Source: CAVRQM01 sp965246915 (GTDB taxonomy: Bacteria > Pseudomonadota > Alphaproteobacteria > Acetobacterales > Acetobacteraceae). Taken from it: a DNA stretch of 64,000 nt. The notes beneath the pieces were generated by a model that saw nothing but the letters and a program-made list of their open reading frames with translations, ran no database searches and was not told where the DNA came from. The stretch lies in contig CBDFGB010000008.1 in NCBI GenBank assembly GCA_965246915.1, positions 62,001 to 126,000 of the forward strand. Direction: 5' to 3'. The position numbers and the translations under genes were made by a program. This document shows, piece by piece, positions 43,515 through 52,642 of the stretch (positions are counted from its first letter, which is position 1; each line of letters opens with the position of its first letter).

Positions 43515-46025
43515 ATGTCGCAGCCGCCACGACGCCGCAAGCCAGCCGTCCGGGGCACCGGCATCGAGACCTATCGCGCCCGCCGCGATTTTTCGCGGAC
43601 CGCCGAGCCCGCTCCCGACGTGGCTGCCCGCCCATCGACCGACCCGATCTTCGTCGTGCAGAAACACGATGCCACGCGGCTGCACTGGGATTTCCGCCTG
43701 GAGCATGGCGGCGTGCTCTGGAGCTGGGCGGTGCCGAAAGGCCCATCGCTCGACCCGCACGACAAGCGGCTGGCCGTGCATGTCGAGGATCATCCGCTCG
43801 ACTACGCCGAGTTCCATGGCGTCATCCCGGAAGGTCACTACGGCGCCGGCACGGTCGAGACCTGGGATCGCGGCACGTGGCGGCCGGTCGGCCCCGATCC
43901 GGCCGCGGACCTCGCACGCGGCGAGCTGAAATTCGTGCTGACCGGCAAGCGTCTGAACGGCGGCTTCGTGCTGGTCCGCCTGAAACCGCGCCCGAAGGAG
44001 CGGGCCGAGAATTGGCTGCTGATCAAGGAGCACGATTCGTCCGAGACGGCGGGGTACGCCGCCGAGGTGCTGGAACAGAAGGTCTCGCCCCCGCGTCCGA
44101 AGGGCGCGACCGCCACTCTCGCGCCAAAACCGCCGGTGCCTGGCGCGGTGCAGGCGGCCATGCCGGAAAGTCAGGCCCCTCAGCTCGCCGAACTGGCGCA
44201 GGCGGCCCCGGCCGGAGAAGACTGGCTGTCGGAAATAAAGTTCGACGGCTACCGGCTGCTCGCTCTCGTCACGAAAGACCGGGTGCGGCTGCTCAGCCGC
44301 AACGGCCATGACTGGACCGACCGGCTTCCGGGCCTGGCCGCCGCCTTCCGGACGCTGAAGCTGGACGCGGCGGTCATCGACGGCGAAATGGTCGCACTCG
44401 ACACGGCCGGCCGCTCCGACTTTTCCAAACTCAAGGACACGTTGTCGGCCAAGCGCGACGCCGGTTTGGTGTTCTACGCGTTCGATCTGCTGCATCTGAA
44501 CGACTTCGATCTTCGGCCGTGCAGGCTGCTCGACCGCAAGTCGGCCCTTGCCGCGATCGAGGGCTGGGGTAGGACGTTGCGCTACAGCGATCATGTGGTG
44601 GGACAGGCCGACGCGTTGCATCACACCGCCTGCGGCCGCCATATCGAGGGCATCGTCTGCAAGCGAGCCGACGCGCCCTATCGCGCCGGCCGCGGCCGGA
44701 CATGGCTGAAAGTGAAATGCGAGGGCCGCGAGGAGTTCGTCGTGCTGGGCTGGACGCCGCCGAAGGGCCGCCGCACCGGCCTCGGCGCCCTGCACGTGGG
44801 GTTCCATGATCGGCGCGGAGGGCTGCACTATGCCGGCGGCGTCGGCACGGGGTTTTCCGACACGGAACTCGCGAGCCTGCGCAAGCAGCTCGATCGGCTG
44901 GCCGAGAAAGCCGCGCCGGCGATGGACGCGGGTGTCGAGCCGATCGCCCGGGACGTGCGCTGGGTGCGGGCCGAACTCGTGGCCGAAGTGCGATACCTCG
45001 CGTTCACCGGCGCGGGCCGATTGCGCCATGCGACGTATCTCGGGCTGCGCGAGGACAAGGAGGCCCGCGACGTGGTGCGCGATCCCCCCGAACTGACCGG
45101 TGACGCCGATGCCGACGAGCGGCCAGAGCCGCCGCCGCCCGCGCGCAAATCGGCCGTCGTGGTGGCAGGCCGGACGAGCGACGCCGGCCCGCGCCTCTCG
45201 CACCCCGACAAGGAACTGTGGCCCGGGATCACCAAGCAGGACCTCTCGGAGTATTGGCACGCCGTGGCGGACGCGGCGCTGCCCGATATCGCCCGGCGGC
45301 CGCTTGCGCTGGTCCGCTGCCCTGACGGGATATCCGGCCAGCATTTCTTCCAGAAGCACGAGATGCGCGGGTTTCCAAGGACCTTGCGGGCGGCCGAGGC
45401 GGACGGCGCGCCCTACATCGCGCTCGACGATCTCGCCGGCCTCGACGCCATGGCGCAGATGGCCGCGATCGAGCTCCACACATGGGGCAGCAGCGAGGCC
45501 GATCCGACCCATCCGGATCGCCTCGTGTTCGACCTCGACCCGGGCGACGACGTCGGGATCGACGCACTGGCCGAGGCGGCAGGCGATGTCCGGGCGCGGC
45601 TGAAGGCGTGCGGCCTTGAGAGTTTCTGCCGCACCTCGGGCGGCAAGGGGCTGCACGTGGTCGCCCCCCTTGTGCCCCGTGAGGGCTGGGACGCGGCGCG
45701 CGCGTGGTGCCGGGCATTTGCCGAGGCGATGGTGGCCGACAGTCCCGGGCGCTACGTCGCGGCGGTCAAGAAGTCGATCCGGACCAAGAAAATTCTCGTC
45801 GACTGGCTGCGCAACGGCTTGGGATCCACGGCCATCGCTTCGTTCTCGCCACGCGCGCGCGACGGGGCGGGGGTGGCCACGCCGCTCGGTTGGCGAGAGG
45901 TGACCGCGAAGCTGGATCGGGCGGCCTTCAACCTGCGGACCGTCCCGGCGCGGCTGAAGACCCTTCGCGCCGATCCATGGGCCGGCTTCGCCGACGCGGC
46001 CGCACCCTTGCCGGAGAAAATCTGA
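43515..46025 (+). CDS. ligD: Multifunctional non-homologous end-joining DNA ligase LigD
   Basis: The 836-residue protein carries all three LigD activities. The 3'-phosphoesterase domain is at about residues 30-155 (HDATRLHWDFRLEHGGVLWS). The ATP-dependent ligase is at about 210-510, with the nucleotidyl lysine in EIKFDGYR (about Lys242) and IVCKRADAPYRAGR. The primase-like polymerase is at about 550-830 (VFDLDPGDDVG with the metal aspartates, RTSGGKGLHVV). It repairs double-strand breaks together with Ku. The next gene, ku, starts at the last base of its stop codon (TGATG). Confidence 0.94.
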   Translation: MSQPPRRRKPAVRGTGIETYRARRDFSRTAEPAPDVAARPSTDPIFVVQKHDATRLHWDFRLEHGGVLWSWAVPKGPSLDPHDKRLAVHVEDHPLDYAEFHGVIPEGHYGAGTVETWDRGTWRPVGPDPAADLARGELKFVLTGKRLNGGFVLVRLKPRPKERAENWLLIKEHDSSETAGYAAEVLEQKVSPPRPKGATATLAPKPPVPGAVQAAMPESQAPQLAELAQAAPAGEDWLSEIKFDGYRLLALVTKDRVRLLSRNGHDWTDRLPGLAAAFRTLKLDAAVIDGEMVALDTAGRSDFSKLKDTLSAKRDAGLVFYAFDLLHLNDFDLRPCRLLDRKSALAAIEGWGRTLRYSDHVVGQADALHHTACGRHIEGIVCKRADAPYRAGRGRTWLKVKCEGREEFVVLGWTPPKGRRTGLGALHVGFHDRRGGLHYAGGVGTGFSDTELASLRKQLDRLAEKAAPAMDAGVEPIARDVRWVRAELVAEVRYLAFTGAGRLRHATYLGLREDKEARDVVRDPPELTGDADADERPEPPPPARKSAVVVAGRTSDAGPRLSHPDKELWPGITKQDLSEYWHAVADAALPDIARRPLALVRCPDGISGQHFFQKHEMRGFPRTLRAAEADGAPYIALDDLAGLDAMAQMAAIELHTWGSSEADPTHPDRLVFDLDPGDDVGIDALAEAAGDVRARLKACGLESFCRTSGGKGLHVVAPLVPREGWDAARAWCRAFAEAMVADSPGRYVAAVKKSIRTKKILVDWLRNGLGSTAIASFSPRARDGAGVATPLGWREVTAKLDRAAFNLRTVPARLKTLRADPWAGFADAAAPLPEKI

Positions 46026-46936
46026 TGCCGCAACGGCCGATCTGGCGAGGACATCTTCGCCTGGCGCTCGTCTCCTGTCCGGTGGCGCTGTACGCGGCGC
46101 ATCACGACCGGGAGAACCTGCACTTCCATTTCATCAACCCCGACACCGGTCATCGCGTGAACATGGTGACTCTGGACGCGGAAAGCCGTCATCCGGTCGA
46201 GCGGCGCGACCTCGTGCGCGGCTACCAGTTCAAGAAAGACCACTACCTGCTGCTGTCCGAAGAGGATTTTGAGAGCGTGCGCGTCGACAGCAGCAGCACC
46301 ATGACGATCGGCAAGTTCGTCGAACGCGACACGCTCGATCCGATCTATTTCGACGCGAGCTATTACGTGGCGCCCGACGGCGAGTCCGGCCGCGACGTGT
46401 TCGCCGTACTGCGCGAGGCAATCGCCCGCACCAAGCGCATGGCGCTGTCGCGCGTGGTCATCGCGCGCCGGGAACGGGCCATCGGCATCCTCCCGATGGG
46501 ACAGGGCCTCGTCGCCCACACGCTGTTCGACTCGCGCGACCTCAACGACCCGGCACCACTGTTCGAGGACATTCCCGACGCGAAGCCCGAGGCGGACATG
46601 ATCGATCTGGCGACGCAGCTGATCGAGCGGCAGGCCGGCAAATACACGCCGGAGGATGCCGAGGATCGCTACGAGAAACGGCTTCGCGCGCTGATCGAGG
46701 CCAAGCTGAAAGGCGAAGGACTGGAGCCCGAGCCGGAGGAAGAACCGAGCAACGTGATCGACCTCATGGCGGCGCTGAAACAGAGCCTCGCGCAAAAAGG
46801 TCAGGCAGACGCAGAACCGGCCCCGTCGCGTCGGCCGGGTCGTGCGTCGCCAAAACCAAAGGCAGACCCGCCGCCCGCGCCCGCGAAAACACCAACTCGC
46901 GGAAACGCTCCCGCAGCGCGACGTCGAGCCCGCTGA
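46025..46936 (+). CDS. ku: Non-homologous end-joining protein Ku
   Basis: The 303-residue protein starts MPQRPIWRGHLRLALVSCPV, the bacterial Ku signature. It has FHFINPDTGHRVN, GYQFKKDHYLLLSEED and the ring-forming core, then a lysine/proline/alanine-rich basic tail typical of LigD-stimulating Ku C-termini. It binds broken DNA ends as a homodimer and recruits LigD. It is translationally coupled to ligD. Its last 173 bp overlap the end of the convergent YnjD-like ATPase gene, so the tail is encoded opposite an ATPase C-terminus. Confidence 0.93.
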   Translation: MPQRPIWRGHLRLALVSCPVALYAAHHDRENLHFHFINPDTGHRVNMVTLDAESRHPVERRDLVRGYQFKKDHYLLLSEEDFESVRVDSSSTMTIGKFVERDTLDPIYFDASYYVAPDGESGRDVFAVLREAIARTKRMALSRVVIARRERAIGILPMGQGLVAHTLFDSRDLNDPAPLFEDIPDAKPEADMIDLATQLIERQAGKYTPEDAEDRYEKRLRALIEAKLKGEGLEPEPEEEPSNVIDLMAALKQSLAQKGQADAEPAPSRRPGRASPKPKADPPPAPAKTPTRGNAPAARRRAR

Positions 46937-47423
46937 ACGGCTCGTCCAGCAGCAAGGCGGCGGGCCGCGACAAAAGGACGCGCAGCAGCGACACGCGCGC
47001 CCGTTGCCCCCCGGACAGCGACTCCGGATAGCGGTCGAACATTCCGCGCAACTCGGCGCTGTCGAGGGCGTCGACGACCGCGGCCCGCCGCGCCGACCGA
47101 CCGTTCACCGCTTCGTCCAGTCCGAACAGCAAATTGCCGCCGACCGACATGTGCGGAAACAGCAGATCGTCCTGGAACAACATACCGATCCGGCGGCGAT
47201 GCGTCGGCACTTTCGTGAGGTCGACCCGGTTGAGCAACAGCCGCCCCTCGCCGCGCAGCCCCACCGGCAGCGCCCCGCAGCACCACGCGAGCAGGCTTGA
47301 TTTCCCGCTCCCGCTCGGCCCCATCAAGGTCAGCGCCTCGCCCCCTGCCACTTCGAACGAGATATCGCGCAACACGACGCGGCGGCCGGCGCGAATCGTG
47401 ACGCCCTCGGCGCGCAGGCTCAC
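46764..47423 (-). CDS. ynjD: ABC transporter ATPase, YnjD-like
   Basis: The 219-residue ATPase has Walker A MGPSGSGKSSLL, signature LSGGQRARVSLLR, Walker B ALLLDEPFSGLD and H-loop ATHDPADAT. The THDPAD ending is shared with YnjD and ThiQ-like importers. GTG at 47421-47423 overlaps the permease stop as GTGA. It powers the YnjC-type permease in a putative uptake system of unknown substrate. The 3' end runs antisense through the tail of ku. Confidence 0.83.
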   Translation of the reverse strand: MSLRAEGVTIRAGRRVVLRDISFEVAGGEALTLMGPSGSGKSSLLAWCCGALPVGLRGEGRLLLNRVDLTKVPTHRRRIGMLFQDDLLFPHMSVGGNLLFGLDEAVNGRSARRAAVVDALDSAELRGMFDRYPESLSGGQRARVSLLRVLLSRPAALLLDEPFSGLDVALRERFRELVFSRARAAGLPLVLATHDPADATGPVLRLPDLFARGSVSAPP

Positions 47424-49030
47424 GGTCGCGGGCGCATTGCCAGCACGGCTGCGAACATCAGCGCCGGCAGCAGCGCCTGCGCCAGGGCGGCGGCGGCGGC
47501 CAGGCGGCGGTCCGCGCCGGCGGCCAGACTGACGGCTTCGGTGGCCAGCGTTGGAAAGCGGCCCGCGCCCGCGAACAGGGTTGGCAGATAGAGCGTCGCC
47601 GACACGCCGAAGCCGATGGCCGCGGCGGTCAGCAGCGGGGAGGCCAGCAGCGGCAGGGTGATCCGCCACAGCACGCGCCAGGGCGACGCCCCGACGCTGG
47701 CCCCAACCCGGCCATAGCGCGCGTCGAGCGCGCGCCACGGTCCGCGCAGCGCCAGCAGGACATAAGGCAAGACGAACAGCCCGTGCGCCCAGATCAGCGC
47801 AAAGGCGGAGCCGTCGAGACGTGCCGCGACCAGCAAAATCTGCACGCCGAACAGAAAGCCGGCCTGTGGCAGCAGCAGCGGCACCCATGCCAGACCGATC
47901 CCGGGACGCTCACGCCCCGCACCCGCTTGCAAGACCACCACCGCGATGGCCAACGCGAGGAGGGCCGTGGCCGCACCGAGCCAGAATGTCGTCAGCGCCG
48001 GGCTTTCCACTGCGCCCAGCCGCTCGAACAACGTGAGGCTCGCCCAACCCGTCGGCAGGACGGCGGGGTATCGCCAGGCTCCAGCCCCGGCCCAGAGAAC
48101 CAGCGCCGCCAGCGCGCCATACCCAAGGATCGTAACCGGCCCCAGGAGCACGGCGGCCGCGGCGTCGGGGGCGGCCGCGCCTCTGCCCCCGCGTTCGGCA
48201 ACTCTCCGGCCGATGGCCGCGGCCAGCCGTTCGACGGCCAGTAGCGCCGCGAAACCGGCGACCATGAGCGCCATCAGCAGCACCGAAGCGGCCGCCGCGA
48301 GCCGCCCGCGCGACAGATCGGGATCGGTCGACCAGCGAAGGATGCGTATCGCGAGCGTGGGCGGGGTCTGCGGCCCGAGTATCAGCGCCACGTCGGTGAC
48401 CGAGAGCGAGAACGCGAGCACCGCCAGGACCGGCAACCGGACTTGCGGCCAAATGCGCGGCAACACCACGAACAGCGCGGACCGCAGCGGCGCATAGCCG
48501 AGACTGGCGGCCGCGACGCGCGACCGGTCGGCGTCGGACTGCCCCAGCGCGCTCATGACACACAGCAGCAAAAAGGGCGTCTCCTTGAGACACAGGGCGA
48601 CGATCATCGCGCCGCCGGACCCTTCGCCCACCGTCGAGAAGGGCAGCGGCGGCATGCCCGCCAGACGCACCAACCAGCCGGTGGGCGCAATGAGGAACGC
48701 AAGGCCGATGGACAGCGCGGCATGCGGAATGGCAAGCAGCGGCGCGGTGGCACGCCCCATCCACGCTCGTCCGCCAAGCCCGATCAGTAGCGCGCCGACG
48801 GTCGACAGCGCGGTCGCCGCCACCCCCGTTCGCACGGTGAGCGACACGCTGCCCCAGACGCCCGGCCACTCGGCAAGCGCCGACCACGCGGCAAGCGAGA
48901 CGCCTCCGCCGGCAAGCCCGGGCGTGACGCCGAACGCCTGCAGCAGGACGGTGCCGAGCCCCGCTGCGACCGGCAGGCCGATGGCGATCGGCAGCAGCAG
49001 CGCGGTCAGGGCGTGACGCGCCGCTCCCAC
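47420..49030 (-). CDS. ynjC: Double-length ABC transporter permease, YnjC-like
   Basis: The 536-residue protein has about twelve membrane spans in two permease repeats. Each carries a coupling loop (ADRSRVAAASLGYAPLRSAL and RYGRVGASVGASPWRVLW). This is the fused permease of the YnjBCD and ThiP/SfuB type. GTG at 49028-49030 is chosen as start; it overlaps the end of the binding-protein gene by 25 bp. A CTG overlapping that stop as CTGA is the alternative. The gene is GTGA-coupled to the ATPase. Confidence 0.83.
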   Translation of the reverse strand: MGAARHALTALLLPIAIGLPVAAGLGTVLLQAFGVTPGLAGGGVSLAAWSALAEWPGVWGSVSLTVRTGVAATALSTVGALLIGLGGRAWMGRATAPLLAIPHAALSIGLAFLIAPTGWLVRLAGMPPLPFSTVGEGSGGAMIVALCLKETPFLLLCVMSALGQSDADRSRVAAASLGYAPLRSALFVVLPRIWPQVRLPVLAVLAFSLSVTDVALILGPQTPPTLAIRILRWSTDPDLSRGRLAAAASVLLMALMVAGFAALLAVERLAAAIGRRVAERGGRGAAAPDAAAAVLLGPVTILGYGALAALVLWAGAGAWRYPAVLPTGWASLTLFERLGAVESPALTTFWLGAATALLALAIAVVVLQAGAGRERPGIGLAWVPLLLPQAGFLFGVQILLVAARLDGSAFALIWAHGLFVLPYVLLALRGPWRALDARYGRVGASVGASPWRVLWRITLPLLASPLLTAAAIGFGVSATLYLPTLFAGAGRFPTLATEAVSLAAGADRRLAAAAALAQALLPALMFAAVLAMRPRP

Positions 49031-50202
49031 TCCCCGGCGAGGCGGGTCATCCAGCTCGCGTGCGGCTCGGCGAGGGGGGCTCCGAGTTCTGCGGCCGACA
49101 GCATGCCCGGCACGGCATCCCCTACCTCGAACCGCGCGCGATCGGCCGGGCTCAGACGCTCCAGCGCGAGGACCGTCGGGGCGCCCAGGATGCGCGGATC
49201 GGCGGCATGCGCCTGGGCTTCGGGCGACAGCAGGAAATCTGCCAGCAGCAGCGCGGCCGCGCGGTTCGCGGCGTTGAACGGGAGGCCGACGAAGCTGCAA
49301 TTGCCGATGGTGCCGCCGTCCAAGACATAGGCGCGCGCGGTGTCCGAGAGCGTGCCGTTGGCAATCCCGACCGCCGCCTCGGCCGGATTGAACGAGATGA
49401 AGAGATCGATCTCGCCGTCCTGGAACAGCCGGCTCTGCGCTGGCCCGTTGGCTGGAAATTCCACGCCGCCGCGCCACAGGTTCGGGCGAACGGCGGCATA
49501 CCATTGCCACAACGGGACCACCGCGGCGGCATACGTGGCGTCGGTGACGGGGGCAGCGAGGGCTGCGGGATCAGGCGCCAGCTCGACCAGCGCTTGCTTG
49601 AGGAAGGTCCCCCCCATGAAGTCGCTGGCCACCGGATGCGTGAGCCGTCCGGGCCGGCCGGCGGTCCAGTCGGCCATCGCGCGCATCGAGCGTGGCGGCT
49701 GGGGCGTCGCCTGCCGATCGTGCACGAACACCACCTGCGCCATCCGCCAGGGGAACTCCAGCCCATCGGTCGGCTCGGCGAAATCCGTGGTCGTCGGCTT
49801 GCCCGAGCGGTCGATCAGCGCCGCGTTCGGCAACAGGTCGAGCAGCGGCCCGTCGAGCAAGCCCTGGCGCTTCATTGCAAGGAAGTTCGGGCCGTTGATC
49901 CAGATGAGGTCGACCGAGCCGCCACTGTTCCGTCCCGCGGCACGCTCGGCGACCACCCGGGCGATCGCCTCCGACGTGTCGGACAGGCGGACGTGGCGGA
50001 CGGTGACGCCATGCAGCATGCGCAACCGCTCGCCGGCCCATGCGATGAAAGCGTTCGTACGATCATCGCCGCCCCAGGCATTGAAATAGACCACGCCGCC
50101 GCGTCCGTCGCGCTCCACCTCCGCCCATGGCGTCCCAGCAGCCCCGGCGAGACGGCCCAGCAGCAGCGCGGGCGCGGCCAGCATCATGCGGCGGGAGATC
50201 AT
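49006..50202 (-). CDS. ynjB: ABC transporter periplasmic binding protein, YnjB-like
   Basis: The 398-residue secreted protein starts MISRRMMLAAPALLLGRLAG, with a twin-arginine-like signal. The mature part has VVYFNAWGGDDRTNAFIAW, SVDLIWINGPNFLAMKRQGLL and TIGNCSFVGLPFNAANRAAA, all distinctive of YnjB. It would bind the transported ligand, which is not established for the family. It heads the ynjBCD-type operon. Confidence 0.85.
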   Translation of the reverse strand: MISRRMMLAAPALLLGRLAGAAGTPWAEVERDGRGGVVYFNAWGGDDRTNAFIAWAGERLRMLHGVTVRHVRLSDTSEAIARVVAERAAGRNSGGSVDLIWINGPNFLAMKRQGLLDGPLLDLLPNAALIDRSGKPTTTDFAEPTDGLEFPWRMAQVVFVHDRQATPQPPRSMRAMADWTAGRPGRLTHPVASDFMGGTFLKQALVELAPDPAALAAPVTDATYAAAVVPLWQWYAAVRPNLWRGGVEFPANGPAQSRLFQDGEIDLFISFNPAEAAVGIANGTLSDTARAYVLDGGTIGNCSFVGLPFNAANRAAALLLADFLLSPEAQAHAADPRILGAPTVLALERLSPADRARFEVGDAVPGMLSAAELGAPLAEPHASWMTRLAGEWERRVTP

Positions 50203-50229
50203 GCAGGCAGCCTCATCGTGGCGTGGGTC

Positions 50230-50535
50230 TCACCGTGCCTGATCCTGCCCTGCCCCGGCCTCTCCCGCCATCCCATTGTCGGGCGGAGGACCCGGCAGCG
50301 ATACGACCCGACAGCGTCGCATGATGTCGCCCGCCACCTTGAGCCCGCAGATAAGAAGAAACGCGCCGAAGACCCCAGCGACGGTGCCGCCGTTCGCACC
50401 GGCGTCGAAACTCCAGACCGCAAGACCCAGCAATCCACCAGCGAGCGCCATTACCAGGACTGCGGTCGTCGCGCTCGGCCGCCACGCGGCGTCCGCGGAA
50501 GTGCCTCTCGCACGCAGTCTGACATAGTTGCCCAT
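50230..50535 (-). CDS. Small hypothetical inner-membrane protein
   Basis: The 101-residue protein MGNYVRLRARGTSADAAWRP has two hydrophobic spans (TTAVLVMALAGGLLGLAVWSF and GTVAGVFGAFLLICGLKVAG) and a polar proline/glycine-rich C-terminus. GGGAG lies only 2 nt before the ATG, which is short spacing, so the start is uncertain. It is encoded 27 bp upstream of the ynjB-like gene and divergent from the entericidin-like gene. No family recognised. Confidence 0.55.
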   Translation of the reverse strand: MGNYVRLRARGTSADAAWRPSATTAVLVMALAGGLLGLAVWSFDAGANGGTVAGVFGAFLLICGLKVAGDIMRRCRVVSLPGPPPDNGMAGEAGAGQDQAR

Positions 50536-50687
50536 CGCTCCCGTCCGATGATCTCGATCGGGGCGCAATCCGCAACCCTCAAGAAGCAAACGTCTTTCGG
50601 GTGCTTCGGCCGGGAGCCGCATTGCGGTGCAACCGGCCTTCCTCCTAGGGTTGGGAACACCACCCTAGTCGATCGGAGGATCCCTCG

Positions 50688-50882
50688 ATGCGTGAGATCA
50701 ATTTTGCCACCCGTATGGTCCGGGCCGCCGCACCGGCGCTGGCCCTTGGCCTGGCGCTGGCCGGGCTTGGCGCCTGCAACACCATCAGCGGCGCGGGCAA
50801 GGACGTCTCCGCCGCTGGAACGGCGGTGACCGGCGCGTCCGGGGCGACGCAGCAGAAGCTGCCCGATACGCCCAAGCCGTAA
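50688..50882 (+). CDS. Entericidin-like small lipoprotein
   Basis: The 64-residue peptide has a hydrophobic signal ending LAGLGACNTISG, with lipidation predicted at Cys30. The mature end reads GAGKDVSAAGTAVTG, the glycine/alanine pattern of entericidin A/B. Entericidins are small membrane lipoproteins linked to stress and stationary-phase responses, acting as a toxin/antidote pair in enterobacteria. Only one peptide is seen here, so a role in stress rather than a pair is likely. The Shine-Dalgarno GGAGG is well placed. A strong hairpin follows. Confidence 0.8.
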   Translation: MREINFATRMVRAAAPALALGLALAGLGACNTISGAGKDVSAAGTAVTGASGATQQKLPDTPKP

Positions 50883-50896
50883 GGCGCTGTAGGGCT

Positions 50897-50922
50897 CGCG
50901 GCGCGGGCATTCCCGCGCCGCG
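50897..50922 (+). terminator. Hairpin terminator after the entericidin-like gene
   Basis: CGCGGCGCGGG, loop CATT, then the perfect 11-bp complement, 15 bp after the stop codon. It lacks a T run but is very stable. Confidence 0.5.
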
Positions 50923-51071
50923 GCCTCGGGTTCGGAACGTGACGTGGCTGAAAGGTCTTCCTGACCACGCTTTCACGCACGCGCCACCCTCCGGTCGGAC
51001 CGCTCCCGCCATGGTTGCCGCACGGCGCCACCATGAGCCATCGGGGCTCGTCCGGTCCGAAGGAGAATTGC

Positions 51072-52601
51072 ATGCCCACCCTCCCGTCCTTGCCAATCCG
51101 CAGCCGACTGCGCGGCGCGGTCTTGGCCGTGCTACTCGGCTCCACGGCGCTCGGTGGCTTCGCGGCGTTCCAGGCCGGACAGGCGGCCGATCCGCCGGCC
51201 GCCGTCAACCCCGCGCCTGCCGCCGTCGCCGCTTCGCGCGGAATGCCCGACTTCGCCGATCTGGTCGTCCGGGTGCGTCCCGCCGTGGTGCAGGTGACCA
51301 ACGAGCTGAAGGCGTCCGCCGCGTCCGACGAGGGTCCGGCCCCGACACCGTTCGGCGCCCATGGCGGCATGCGTCGCCAACCGGTCGAGGCGCGTGGTTC
51401 GGGCTTCGTGATCGACGCCGACGGCACGATCGTGACCAACAATCACGTCGTGAAGGGCGCGCAGTCGGTCAGCGTTACGATGGACGACGGCACCGTGCTG
51501 CCGGCGAAGGTGATCGGCCGTGACGCACGCACCGACCTCGCCGTCCTGCGGGTCGACGCCGGCCGCAAGCTGCCGTTCATCGAGATGGGCGACAGCACGC
51601 ATGTGCGGCCGGGCGAATGGGTGATCGCCATGGGCAATCCGTTCGGGCTGGGCGGCACGGTGACCGCCGGCATCGTTTCGGCCAGTGGCCGCGACATCGG
51701 CGCCGGTCCGTATGACTCGTTCATCCAGATCGATGCGCCGATCAACCAGGGCAACTCGGGCGGCCCGCTGTTCACCCAAGACGGCCGCGTCGTGGGCGTC
51801 AATACGGCGATCCTGTCGCCGTCCGGCGGCAGCGTCGGCATCGGCTTCGCGATTCCCTCGGACATGGTCCGCAAGGTCGTGGCCGAGCTGGAGCAGAGCG
51901 GCCACGTTACTCGCGGCTATCTCGGGGTCGAGACGCAGAAGGCCAATGCGGCGATCCGCGGCGCGCTGAAACTGCCGGCCGACAAGGACGTGGGCGCGCT
52001 CGTGGCGGCGGTCGAGCCGAATTCGCCGGCAGCCAAGGCGGGTGTACAGCCGGGTGACGTGATCACCAGCGTCGACGGCCGGACGGTCGGCACGCCGCGC
52101 GATCTGGCACTCGACATCGCCGGCGTGAAGCCGGGGACGGAGACCAAGATCGGCCTGTTGCGCGACGGCGCAGCGCAGACCGTGACGGCCGAGATCACGA
52201 CCTTGAAGACCACGGCGGCGGCCGCTCCGGACAAGTCGGGCACGCCGACCATTGGCCTGGCGCTCGCGCCGCTGACGCCCGAAGCGCGGCAGCAATTCGA
52301 CGTGCCCGCCAAGACCAAGGGTGCCGTGGTCGCCGATGTCGAAAGCGGTTCGGCCGCCGAGCGGGCCGGCCTGCGCGCCGGGGACGTGCTGATCGGCGTG
52401 GGCTCGAAGACCGTGGCCTCGCCCGAGGACGCGGTCGCGGCGATCCGTGACGCGCGTCAGAGCGGCGCGGACAGCGTGGCGCTGCGAGTCGTGCGTGACG
52501 GCCGCACCGCCTTCGTCGCGGTGCAGTCGCCGAAGGCCGGCCAGGCGCAGCCCGCCGCGCCGGACGCGACCCCGGACGGCGACGACGACGCCGAGGGCTG
52601 A
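51072..52601 (+). CDS. degP: HtrA/DegP-family periplasmic serine protease (Do-like)
   Basis: The 509-residue precursor has a signal peptide to about residue 38. The trypsin-like domain has the triad His125 (TNNHVV), Asp155 (TDLAVL) and Ser229 (GNSGGP). Two PDZ domains follow, at about 270-370 (AGVQPGDVITSVDG) and 405-490 (AGLRAGDVLIGVG). It degrades or chaperones misfolded envelope proteins. AAGGAG 7 nt before the ATG at 51072 fixes the start. It lies between the entericidin-like gene and a bidirectional hairpin, as a single unit. Confidence 0.92.
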   Translation: MPTLPSLPIRSRLRGAVLAVLLGSTALGGFAAFQAGQAADPPAAVNPAPAAVAASRGMPDFADLVVRVRPAVVQVTNELKASAASDEGPAPTPFGAHGGMRRQPVEARGSGFVIDADGTIVTNNHVVKGAQSVSVTMDDGTVLPAKVIGRDARTDLAVLRVDAGRKLPFIEMGDSTHVRPGEWVIAMGNPFGLGGTVTAGIVSASGRDIGAGPYDSFIQIDAPINQGNSGGPLFTQDGRVVGVNTAILSPSGGSVGIGFAIPSDMVRKVVAELEQSGHVTRGYLGVETQKANAAIRGALKLPADKDVGALVAAVEPNSPAAKAGVQPGDVITSVDGRTVGTPRDLALDIAGVKPGTETKIGLLRDGAAQTVTAEITTLKTTAAAAPDKSGTPTIGLALAPLTPEARQQFDVPAKTKGAVVADVESGSAAERAGLRAGDVLIGVGSKTVASPEDAVAAIRDARQSGADSVALRVVRDGRTAFVAVQSPKAGQAQPAAPDATPDGDDDAEG

Positions 52602-52614
52602 TCGCCCGAAGGCT

Positions 52615-52642
52615 CCCGCTCGGTCATGCGTGACCGAGCGGG
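52615..52642. terminator. Bidirectional hairpin terminator overlapping a stop codon
   Basis: CCCGCTCGGTCA, loop TGCG, TGACCGAGCGGG: a 12-bp perfect stem 13 bp after the degP stop. Its left arm contains the TGA stop (52624-52626) of the convergent small gene. One hairpin therefore serves both transcripts. Confidence 0.65.

Noticed and set aside
43047..45656. 869-codon minus-strand open frame opposite ligD
   Set aside because: The longest shadow; ligD motifs on the other strand are complete.
49060..50829. 589-codon plus-strand open frame opposite the ynjB-like gene
   Set aside because: Shadow; it also runs through the divergent promoter region before the entericidin-like gene.
50923..51071. 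Extracytoplasmic-sigma-type promoter before degP, from a GGAAC at about 50934
   Set aside because: No acceptable -10 element at 16-17 bp spacing.
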